DNA of 64,000 nucleotides, taken from Gigantopelta aegis (taxonomy: Eukaryota > Mollusca > Gastropoda > Neomphalida > Peltospiridae). Positions within the stretch are counted from its first letter, which is position 1; each line of letters opens with the position of its first letter. Location: NCBI RefSeq assembly GCF_016097555.1, contig NC_054702.1, positions 84,872,175-84,936,174 on the forward strand. Direction: 5' to 3'. A program made the translations under genes and the position numbers. Of the stretch, positions 61,701 through 64,000 are shown one piece after another. The notes under the pieces were generated by a model that did not search any database, had not been told where the DNA came from, and saw only the letters and a program-made list of their open reading frames with translations.

Positions 61701-63328
61701 CATCTAATAGCTAGTGGTTAAAAGAAACATTCTGTGAAGTTTTTCCCTGGTGTCCTTGCCTTCAGCAAAAATGTCTACTAAATGTGTTGGCTATGTAGTT
61801 TTCTTTGTCCTTTTTTCAAAGCCTTTCTCTTCACAGAACAGCCAACAAGATACTTAGCAAAATAAATCTGAATGACAAAACTGTAATGCACGATCAAGAC
61901 CGTATCTCTGCACAACACAGCATCAAATGGGTATTTGGCAAAATAGTGGTTGATTCCATGAATCTATATCCAGTGCCTCGTCTATAGGACAGCCACTCCC
62001 GAGGATATAACTTTTACTGGAGATTTCATCCCTCTTGCATTGTCACAGAGGACTGCCACTCTCAGACTAGTTTACTAAATCAAAACTAGCACCAGAGTTC
62101 ATTAGAATAAATACAGCTGTGATGATATGCACTCATGAATCACTGTCAGGAGATTCATATATCCAAATAAATAAAGATTTTAAACATATGTAATCATTTT
62201 ATATTTTGTCTGCTTATTTTTTCTTTACCCTGCCTGCTTATGGATATCAGTGTACAATTTGCTATTTTAGCAGATACAAGTTTTTTTTTAGTAAAACCTG
62301 TTTTCAAAATAATGTATAGTGTGCAGATCCTAATATTTTCTAATTTTCAGTAAAAAAGGGGGACTTTAGTTTTGATGACATAAAAAATGTACAAGCATAT
62401 TTCCTTTCATTTCATACTGTATGTTTCAGCACCGACTCTATGCAGACTAGATGTTTTGTAAGTATGGGCCCAGGATTTGAAATACAAAATATTCTATTAA
62501 ATATACTCACTGCTCAGTTTGATATTTTGTGGTGCATCATTATCATCAGTAACAACTACACTGAAGGAAAATCTTGCTGTTTTGGAAGGGACACCATTGT
62601 CAGATACCAGGATATCGATGGAATGTTTTTTTGTTTTCTCAAAATTCAGCAAACACATATCTCCTCCATTACTGTTGCAACCCTTTCCTGCATTACCAAC
62701 CTGAAAAGAATTTACAATGAAATTTATTTTTGAAAGTGAAAATCCACAATTTTATATATATAAGAGGCTATTAATGAAAATACAAAGGATCTGTAATTTT
62801 AAAACTCTATGAAAATAAAACTTTATAAATGTTTGTGTTCAAGTATTAAATTGTAGAAGTCTTTATTATGTCTCAAGAAACAATACTCATACGAAGTAAG
62901 TAATCACAAAATCAATAACATATATATTCTACCCAATTAGTAAACATAAATAGTTTACAAAACAAATAACAGGCCTGTGCGCCTCCCCTCTGAGAAAGAA
63001 AACCCTGAGAAAGAAAATGTACATATTTTTGTCCTACTCTATATAAATAAAGAATAAAATATGGCCTGTTCCATCCCCACTAGAAACTGTGCTTCCTCCA
63101 CTACAAATTGTGCCCCCACCCCTCCTGAATGGGCCTGAATAGCTATAGTCCACCCAAACCTATCATGAATTGGTTACTCACAACTAGTTTGTCGCCATCT
63201 GTTTTGAACCTATTTTCTGCATTGTTGAGCAGTGTGTAGGTGAATGTCTGAGTGACAGTGTTGGTGTTGTCAGGGTCCTGTGTTGTCAGAGTTCCAATGA
63301 TGGTGTCCACTCCACTGTTCTCTTTTAC
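26082..63328 (-). CDS. Large non-classical cadherin: at least 21 cadherin repeats, 4 EGF, SEA-like domain, TM (3' 37 exons; 5' end off window)
   Basis: Cell-surface adhesion receptor, resembling Fat or protocadherin-type proteins. I traced 37 coding exons by GT/AG sites and phase; they total 7809 nt in one uninterrupted frame (2602 aa). In order it has 21 cadherin repeats with ENSxxG starts, DPD, LDYE and DxNDxP/DxNExP calcium-linker motifs; four EGF-like modules; a Cys-rich linker; a SEA-like domain with RRKR; a juxtamembrane stretch; a TM helix (GGGVLVIIIIIIVVVC); and a 44-aa tail of IKKKKK followed by acidic/Ser residues and LPPPPPPLPVS. There is no catenin-binding tail, so it is not a classical cadherin. 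Most introns are phase 0. Introns hold many SINEs, MITEs and a satellite. The N-terminus and more repeats must lie beyond 64 kb. The exact subfamily is undecided. Confidence 0.92.
27106..27146. repeat. T17-G24 homopolymer junction
   Basis: A T run passes directly into a G run, as at 21868-21897 and 22039-22091. It lies in the last intron of the cadherin gene. Confidence 0.9.
27457..27572 (-). CDS. Cadherin gene exon 36 (transmembrane helix and cytoplasmic start)
   Basis: Phase 1 in, phase 0 out. GGGVLVIIIIIIVVVC is followed by the stop-transfer signal IKKKKK and then DSDQSSKTESQQDESNH. The donor is GTTAGT. If it were not used, the frame would read six more codons to a stop at 27436-27438, giving an alternative short tail. 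Confidence 0.85.
28145..28265. repeat. Dispersed repeat piece shared with about 20990-21090
   Basis: 'agttgaaaggcgaattaata', a CCAC/CATC-rich stretch and 'cagctgttggcatcttcga'. Confidence 0.5.
28745..28985. repeat. TCGA-rich repeat followed by (TA)n
   Basis: Motifs such as 'tcgagagatcgaggttatcg' and 'tcgagagatcgaaggtcgag' recur, separated by about 100 bp. A TA run follows at 28950-28981. CpG and TCGA density is unlike the surroundings. Confidence 0.65.
29205..29330 (-). CDS. Cadherin gene exon 35 (juxtamembrane)
   Basis: 42 codons, phase 1 in and out. It encodes an acidic start (DSADDPESLFC) followed by a Gly/Pro-rich stretch (PVPGGGEEGGGLPLP), then IAGGA, which leads into the membrane helix of the next exon. 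Confidence 0.85.
29804..31151 (-). CDS. Cadherin gene exon 34 (repeats 20-21, EGF modules, SEA-like domain)
   Basis: The largest exon, 1348 nt. It runs from the C half of cadherin repeat 20 (VTDNGQPSLS) through repeat 21 (IKEDAPVGTVIG). Four EGF-like modules follow; the second (CVDEVGGFSCKC) and fourth (CIDKHRTYICRC) fit the calcium-binding EGF pattern. A Cys-rich linker leads to about 100 residues with an alternating strand-helix pattern (CIVVLKFNLGKVDVDEFKAR ... KLKVSFVVMDS). That pattern resembles a SEA domain and has RRKR, a furin-type site, at 29964-29975. It ends in phase 1 at GTAAGT. Confidence 0.93.
31199..31390. repeat. (AGC/AGT)n trinucleotide repeat in the intron before exon 34
   Basis: On the transcribed (minus) strand it is a pyrimidine-rich CTG/CTA repeat ending about 48 bp from the exon 34 acceptor. 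It contains almost no AG dinucleotide for roughly 155 nt. Confidence 0.92.
31513..31695 (-). CDS. Cadherin gene exon 33 (repeat 19 linker, start of repeat 20)
   Basis: VEDVNEKPTAIKL, AGFVIGNL and EDPDRGQTH; 61 codons, phase 0. The next intron is only 361 nt and partly CTG/CTA repeats. Confidence 0.9.
32285..32455. repeat. Dispersed repeat of the 21860 type
   Basis: 'gtgtatgcaggaagtag' at the left and 'gggggattgggtcatgctcc' in the middle are shared with the repeat at 21860-22160. Confidence 0.55.
32600..32899 (-). CDS. Cadherin gene exon 32 (repeat 18 linker, most of repeat 19)
   Basis: VKDINEAPTKI, IPENTTVGFVV, EDDDVDQKH, LDFEKTSQH and SCSDGQF; 100 codons, phase 0, donor GTGAGA. Confidence 0.92.
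33285..33409 (-). CDS. Cadherin gene exon 31 (repeat 18, C half)
   Basis: Starts in phase 1 (YFAIKENRL), LDYETKSEY, TSDSGTPPLGKT; donor GTGTGT. Confidence 0.9.
33450..33615 (+). repeat. SINE 3' fragment in an intron
   Basis: 'atatcccttgctactaatgg', 'gtttgacatccaataa' and 'cattaaacaaggcaaac'. Confidence 0.78.
34074..34233 (-). CDS. Cadherin gene exon 30 (repeat 17 linker, start of repeat 18)
   Basis: VEDMNEPPSRLTLS, VQENSPPGTEIG and TEDADRGQTF; ends in phase 1 at GTAACT. Confidence 0.9.
34289..34462. mobile_element. MITE-like element with 'GGCATAGCCAGG' ends
   Basis: The left 'ggcatagccaggatttt' is mirrored by the right 'cagctatgcc'. It has an internal G13 run and a short CA run. It lies in the intron next to exon 30. 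Confidence 0.65.
34741..34902 (-). CDS. Cadherin gene exon 29 (repeat 17, C half)
   Basis: MFAIEGDNTL, VFDYELLQ and ATDPEGLS; 54 codons, phase 0, donor GTATAG. Confidence 0.88.
34935..35395 (-). repeat. Dispersed repeat of the 23442 type, with internal duplication
   Basis: Two 'cctaaattcaagggccataa'-type units (about 34986 and 35140) are followed by an (ACAG)n stretch and the inverted 'cctatagtcccctct' box. The same structure recurs at 39415-39830. Confidence 0.7.
35796..35981 (-). CDS. Cadherin gene exon 28 (end of repeat 16, start of repeat 17)
   Basis: CQDEGADG, VTNVNEAPYNISLS, IKENSIIGQTV and VDPDSDK; 62 codons, phase 0. Confidence 0.9.
36311..36590 (+). repeat. tRNA-headed SINE (6092 type), near full length
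   Basis: The head 'accggcctcggtggtgtcgt', B-box-like 'gggttcacagccca', body 'gactcagtgggtaggtgtaa', and an 'acgaaaataagttggaatg' end. Confidence 0.8.
36600..37030. mobile_element. Foldback element with a stem of about 65 bp
   Basis: 'gggtgttattgtctatttga' and 'tgcctgcaaatgtttcattt' at 36896-36940 are mirrored by 'aaaaatgacatttgcaggat' and 'aaccataacaccc' at 36963-37010. Outer parts also pair (gggttttttagg with aattaaaaaactcc). Confidence 0.65.
37213..37287 (-). CDS. Cadherin gene exon 27 (repeat 16, middle)
   Basis: A small 25-codon exon with VIDGLKLVVS and ELDYEGARKY; phase 0. Confidence 0.87.
37366..37635 (+). repeat. tRNA-headed SINE (6092 type), near full length
   Basis: The head 'agccttggtggcatcgtggt', B-box-like 'gggttcaaagcctg', and an end 'ataagcacgaaaataagg'. 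Confidence 0.8.
37796..38294 (-). repeat. Tandem copies of the exon 26 3' junction
   Basis: Three diverged copies of the last part of exon 26, its donor and about 100 bp of intron sit next to the real exon. Ghost exon ends lie at about 37858, 37978-38040 and 38142-38200. The 37978 ghost has AAG|GTGAGT, a donor closer to consensus than the real AAA|GTGAGT. Confidence 0.88.
38295..38408 (-). CDS. Cadherin gene exon 26 (repeat 16, N part)
   Basis: IVENSAEGSVVG, EDEDKNQTH; 38 codons, phase 0. Its 3' end and donor are copied three times in the downstream intron (37796-38200). Confidence 0.9.
38520..38815 (-). repeat. tRNA-headed SINE, near full length
   Basis: The tail box is at 38530 and the body 'gcaagggatcttttatatgc'. 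The degenerate head at 38770-38815 ends 'gcactttaccagagg'. It lies about 110 bp upstream of exon 26. Confidence 0.8.
38816..39414. other. Intronic stretch without recognised features
   Basis: AT-rich; I see no exon or structured repeat. Confidence 0.4.
39415..39830 (-). repeat. Dispersed repeat of the 23442 type, two internal units
   Basis: 'ttcaagggccataactgtaa' and 'caagggctataattctttg' units, each followed by 'agctac/tat...aaatttcag', then the inverted 'acctatagtcctctccag' box. Confidence 0.7.
39878..40112 (-). CDS. Cadherin gene exon 25 (repeat 15)
   Basis: FLNYEISDVF, TMDSGSPPLT and VKDRNDPPSNITL. The acceptor at 40112 keeps frame in phase 2; an alternative at 40105 would need a phase-0 partner. 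Donor GTATGA. Confidence 0.85.
40345..40865 (-). repeat. SINE split by a G/C-tract insertion
   Basis: The tail and body lie at 40345-40560 and head-like sequence at about 40795-40865 ('ggcgagtgctctgccaactg'). Between them lies a segment with two 'ggggggtgcg' blocks and a CCCCCACCC run. Confidence 0.6.
41120..41280 (-). CDS. Cadherin gene exon 24 (repeat 14 linker, start of repeat 15)
   Basis: INVIDVNEAPTHI, VPENSPPGTVIG and VDSEKDQTY. It ends in phase 2 (GG|GTACTA), the only phase-2 intron found, matching the phase-2 acceptor at 40112. Confidence 0.82.
42034..42225 (-). CDS. Cadherin gene exon 23 (repeat 14, middle)
   Basis: FVIDGMSLKV, PLDFEEKGEW and VTGKYGENQP; 64 codons, phase 0, donor GTAAGC. 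Confidence 0.9.
42611..42682. repeat. 14-bp tandem repeat, about five units
   Basis: Units of 'gtgacttgtttgt' or 'gtgacttgttttt'. Confidence 0.9.
42852..43025. mobile_element. hAT-like MITE with 'CACTGGCAGATCCAG' ends
   Basis: The left 'cactggcagatccagaaaa' and right 'ctagatccacctctg' are imperfect inverted repeats. Flanks share 'gtttt'. It ends about 35 bp from the exon 22 donor. Confidence 0.65.
43060..43296 (-). CDS. Cadherin gene exon 22 (end of repeat 13, start of repeat 14)
   Basis: CTDSGQPPLS, then the linker reads LKADVPKVIKLL without the usual Asp/Asn calcium motif; VVENQADALVG follows. A MITE end lies about 35 bp beyond the donor. Confidence 0.87.
43688..43837 (-). CDS. Cadherin gene exon 21 (repeat 13, N half)
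   Basis: AAQPGSTVGFLEV, TDPDNKVDK and RFVVNQTN; 50 codons, phase 0. Confidence 0.9.
43838..45023. other. Intron without recognised features
   Basis: About 1.2 kb, AT-rich, with no exon or repeat that I can support. Confidence 0.4.
45024..45233 (-). CDS. Cadherin gene exon 20 (repeat 12, C half)
   Basis: LDYEQKKEY, TTDNGSPSLS and VKNINEKPTQISLS; 70 codons, phase 0. The acceptor junction has three diverged copies in the upstream intron (45240-45660). Confidence 0.9.
45240..45665 (-). repeat. Tandem copies of the exon 20 acceptor junction
   Basis: The real junction reads (plus) 'cccaaaacgtaatcag|ctgaaatataggttac'. Three diverged repeats of the same block follow at about 45345-45375, 45462-45505 and 45590-45630, each with the 'aactttgaat' exon end and the 'ctgaaa' intron start. 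Confidence 0.88.
46141..46251 (-). CDS. Cadherin gene exon 19 (repeat 12, N half)
   Basis: ITEIPENEVGFLIG and TEDEDRQDKHTYQ; 37 codons, phase 0. It is separated from exon 18 by a 3.5-kb intron holding the satellite. Confidence 0.88.
46408..46432. repeat. Poly-A tract
   Basis: About 25 A. Confidence 0.95.
46645..49445. repeat. Dispersed repeat carrying an expanded satellite
   Basis: The flanks 46645-46735 and 49303-49445 match, in inverse orientation, the two sides of the short relative at 61857-62113 ('gttttgatttagtaaactag', 'tatagacgaggca', 'tggaatcaaccactatttt'). Here the single internal unit has become a 2.6-kb array. Confidence 0.9.
46735..49302. repeat. Satellite array, units about 37-39 bp, roughly 68 copies
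   Basis: The core unit is 'gatgaaatctccagtaaagg' followed by 'agagtgcagtgcaggggg'. Variants end in ggaggg, ggggg or gaggga. Short deleted units ('ggataggagagtgcagtg') at about 47980, 48340, 48855 and 49204 show a higher-order period near 870 bp. The array has long open frames (up to 678 codons) only because the unit lacks stops. Confidence 0.95.
49748..49930 (-). CDS. Cadherin gene exon 18 (repeat 11, C half)
   Basis: APVNFEEQAG, QATDKG and VTDTNDPPT; donor GTAAGT; phase 0. The satellite-bearing intron lies downstream. Confidence 0.88.
50362..50598 (-). CDS. Cadherin gene exon 17 (end of repeat 10, start of repeat 11)
   Basis: IKVMDTNDRPSALEL, VAEGTKTDTLLG and SDPDRLER; donor GTAAGT; phase 0. 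Confidence 0.9.
50868..50892. repeat. Poly-A tract
   Basis: About 24 A in an intron. Confidence 0.95.
51120..51349 (-). CDS. Cadherin gene exon 16 (repeat 10)
   Basis: Starts in phase 1; VPEDATVGTMVG, ADDDDRDQ, LDFETVPN, AQDSAVPPLK. The phase-0 donor is GTATGA at 51119; a GTACAG just upstream would break the frame. Confidence 0.87.
51413..51585. mobile_element. MITE-like element with 'GGCATGTGCAG' ends
   Basis: The left 'caggcatgtgcagaggg' is mirrored by the right 'cctgcacatgtgcct'. It contains a C-rich block. Confidence 0.6.
51955..52108 (-). CDS. Cadherin gene exon 15 (repeat 9, C half)
   Basis: FDFDVKQTS, VTDNGLPPLS and NSNDPPTNLQLS; ends in phase 1. Confidence 0.9.
52600..52733. repeat. 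(CA)n microsatellite
   Basis: A long CA run with a few interruptions. Frames across it are artefacts. Confidence 0.95.
52808..53689. mobile_element. Non-autonomous TIR element with 'TACTGTA..ATACTTTATTTTCGCG' ends
   Basis: The left 'tactgtataatactttattt' is mirrored by the right 'aaataaagtattttacagta'. Further 'cgcgaaaata' blocks lie inside both ends. About 880 bp, flanked by TA; no transposase. It fills much of the intron between exons 14 and 15. Confidence 0.8.
53778..53924 (-). CDS. Cadherin gene exon 14 (repeat 9, N half)
   Basis: IAEASTPDTLVGH, TVDPDNVN and RFKIREDQLL; 49 codons, phase 0. It ends only 88 bp from the TIR element at 52808-53689. Confidence 0.9.
54310..54474 (-). CDS. Cadherin gene exon 13 (repeat 8, C half)
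   Basis: LDYETNPEY, VTDNGQPPLS and VKDVNEKPVSVHLT; 55 codons, phase 0. Confidence 0.92.
55006..55322 (-). repeat. tRNA-headed SINE, full length
   Basis: Same subfamily as 12805-13010, with the complete head (B-box-like 'ggggattgatccc', A-box region 'cgctgtaccactgtgcta'). Confidence 0.85.
55476..55643 (-). CDS. Cadherin gene exon 12 (repeat 8, N half)
   Basis: SVDENSADITV, VDSDSGQQHTF; 56 codons, phase 0. The acceptor end of this exon is echoed several times in the upstream intron (55645-55975). Confidence 0.9.
55645..55975 (-). repeat. Tandem copies of the exon 12 acceptor junction
   Basis: The real junction (plus) is 'ccattcaccaagatatc|ctgaaacaaatt'. Similar blocks recur at about 55668-55705, 55715-55750, 55805-55845 and 55930-55968, in progressively decayed form. 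Confidence 0.8.
56220..56375 (-). CDS. Cadherin gene exon 11 (repeat 7, C half)
   Basis: VFDFETKSTFSFDV, VTDKAG and VQDENDPPH; donor GTAAGT; phase 0. Confidence 0.9.
56861..57112 (-). CDS. Cadherin gene exon 10 (end of repeat 6, start of repeat 7)
   Basis: VKDEDEKPSSLNIES, then VIKENEPDGTVIG and IDPDFKED; 84 codons, phase 0, donor GTAATT. Confidence 0.88.
57487..57909 (-). CDS. Cadherin gene exon 9 (end of repeat 5, most of repeat 6)
   Basis: One of the longer exons (141 codons). It has LDYETSK, VSDNGSPPLS, VQDDNDPP, EISESASVG, EDQDPGQ and IATDSGESPLT. It joins sequence split by introns in other repeats, so it may reflect intron loss. Confidence 0.92.
57930..57990. repeat. (ATGA)n/(ACAA)n microsatellite
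   Basis: tgaa units followed by acaaataa-type units. Confidence 0.9.
58316..58560 (-). repeat. tRNA-headed SINE with an internal deletion
   Basis: The tail is at 58340. The body lacks the 'ggatcttttatatgcaccat' part, and the head ends 'tttaccactcagctacgtcc' with B-box-like 'gggatcgatccta'. Confidence 0.8.
58588..58722 (-). CDS. Cadherin gene exon 8 (repeat 5, N half)
   Basis: EMSPSGIEIGQL, ASDPDKNQ and RFKIEGNYL; 45 codons, phase 0. A SINE sits just downstream in the intron. Confidence 0.9.
58979..59127 (-). CDS. Cadherin gene exon 7 (repeat 4, C half)
   Basis: Starts in phase 1; INFESKADIQ, KVTDQGG and VEDVNEAPTKVTLS. Donor GTAAGT. Confidence 0.9.
59493..59664 (-). CDS. Cadherin gene exon 6 (repeat 4, N half)
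   Basis: VVKENSKGEEIG and ATDPDVKS; ends in phase 1 at GTGATA. The acceptor tract (GTTTGGAAG) is weak. Confidence 0.83.
60238..60399 (-). CDS. Cadherin gene exon 5 (repeat 3, C half)
   Basis: SPLDFEQEQ, RAADKNG and VTDVNEAPT; 54 codons, phase 0 at both ends. Confidence 0.9.
60661..60912 (-). CDS. Cadherin gene exon 4 (end of repeat 2, start of repeat 3)
   Basis: VTGTEEAP replaces the usual DxNExP calcium linker. Then IREDAVVGD and DMDADEQ start the next repeat. Its acceptor side is duplicated in the upstream intron (60885-61090). Confidence 0.88.
60885..61090 (-). repeat. Tandem copies of the exon 4 acceptor junction
   Basis: The real junction (plus) is 'aatatagaaagtagcatcaac|ctaataaaatattt'. 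Three copies follow with periods of about 50-60 bp: two are close ('gtagtatcaacctaatag', 'gagcatcaaccaaataa') and one more decayed. Confidence 0.87.
61390..61619 (-). CDS. Cadherin gene exon 3 (repeat 2)
   Basis: Starts in phase 1 (KVEELASSG), has HDEDVGQTH and RATDSGAVP, and ends in phase 0 at GTGAGT. Confidence 0.9.
61857..62113. repeat. Unexpanded relative of the satellite-bearing repeat
   Basis: Inverse orientation to 46645-49445. Between the shared flanks it has just one satellite-like unit ('cttttactggagatttcatc' then 'cctcttgcat'). A 60-codon plus-strand frame across it (61805-61987) has no recognisable domain. Confidence 0.9.
62114..62510. other. Intronic stretch without recognised features
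   Basis: AT-rich; no exon or repeat that I can support. Confidence 0.4.
62511..62700 (-). CDS. Cadherin gene exon 2 (repeat 1, C half)
   Basis: LNFEKTKKHSI, VSDNGVPS and VTDDNDAP linker; ends in phase 1 with donor GTGAGT. Its upstream intron side is clean (TTTTCAG). Confidence 0.9.
63182..63328 (-). CDS. Cadherin gene exon 1 of window (repeat 1, N half)
   Basis: VKENSGVD start and QDPDNTN motif; 49 codons, phase 0 at both ends. Acceptor CCTCAG, donor GTGAGT. Further 5' exons are expected beyond 64 kb. Confidence 0.88.
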
Positions 63329-63474
63329 CTGAGGTTCAACATTAAAATTATTGCAATGAAAATGTGATATTGTCTAACGATATATCTTGTAAACATAATG
63401 TCCTTTAAATATGATATACTTTGTGAAAAGTTGCCGTTTTGTTTATATGTATTGTTTAAGGTTTATCAACCAAT

Positions 63475-64000
63475 AAATCATTCAAAATGATTCCTTCCAT
63501 CCATCTATCCAAATGAATTTCATCCATCTATCCATCCATATGAAATGACTATTTATCTATAAAATAAATGTCCATTCATCCACCCATTTACCTAAAACCC
63601 ATCCATTAATCTATCCATCCAAAATGATTCTATCCATCCATCCAAAATGATTCTATCTATCCATCTGTACTTCAATTAATATATACTGCCATCTCATTCA
63701 CGAATGTATCCATACATTAATCCATCCATACAAAATGATTCCAACTATCTATACAAATTAACCATCCATCTAGACTTCCATCCATCCATACATACAAAAT
63801 AATTCCATCTATCAATCCATGCAAATGATATATACAAATGATTCCACCCATCTTTAAAAAATAGTACATACATCTATCCATCCATACAAAATGATTCTAT
63901 CTATCTATGAATCCATCAATGCTCCCATCCATTCAATCATTCATCAATACAAAATGATTCCATCCATCCTTCCATATAAAATTATTTTATTTATCCATCC
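63475..64000. repeat. Degenerate (TCCA)n minisatellite
   Basis: 'catccatc' runs alternate with 'caaaatgattc' to the end of the window. No further cadherin exon is visible in it. Confidence 0.9.

Noticed and set aside
61805-61987. 60-codon plus-strand frame in the unexpanded satellite repeat
   Set aside because: No recognised domain, and the related copy at 49303-49445 does not keep the frame.
1-64000. CRISPR array, bacterial operons, rRNA genes
   Set aside because: The window is spliced eukaryotic DNA. The regular arrays are tandem satellites without spacers, and no rRNA sequence was seen.

Overview
This window looks like eukaryotic, probably molluscan (gastropod-like) genomic DNA. It is AT-rich, has many short introns, and is full of one tRNA-headed SINE superfamily whose 3' part carries a box like 'gatgtcaaacatttggta'. 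I recognise that repeat as typical of mollusc genomes from memory, not from a search. No retrovirus-like or Polinton-like element was recognised.

Layout. (1) 0-15 kb is gene-poor and repeat-rich. It opens with a perfect 100-bp inverted repeat overlapping a broken copy of a multicopy Cys/His-rich invertebrate gene family. SINEs, MITEs, microsatellites and a triple-nested insertion follow (LINE > TIR element > MITE, 8.2-9.5 kb). (2) 16.0-17.6 kb (+) holds an intact class I histone deacetylase (HDAC1/2 type) of 520 aa in a single coding exon, possibly with an upstream 5'UTR intron. (3) 18-26 kb is again repeats: SINEs, several tandem arrays, and two MITEs next to the end of the next gene. (4) 26.1-63.3 kb (-) is one very large gene. 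I traced 37 coding exons by splice sites and reading phase; they join into one continuous frame of 7809 nt (2602 aa plus stop). The window holds only its 3' part, because the 5' end lies beyond 64 kb. It encodes at least 21 cadherin repeats, four EGF-like modules, a SEA-like domain with an RRKR cleavage site, one transmembrane helix and a short tail ending in a proline run. It is a non-classical, Fat-like or protocadherin-like adhesion receptor.

The two genes are convergent (HDAC +, cadherin -) and show no obvious functional link. The most unusual signals are structural. Four cadherin exons have their splice junctions copied in tandem into the neighbouring intron. One intron carries a 2.6-kb satellite of about 38-bp units inside a repeat whose unexpanded one-unit relative lies 13 kb away in another intron of the same gene. 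The HDAC has no coding introns and a Leu-to-Tyr change next to its catalytic histidines.
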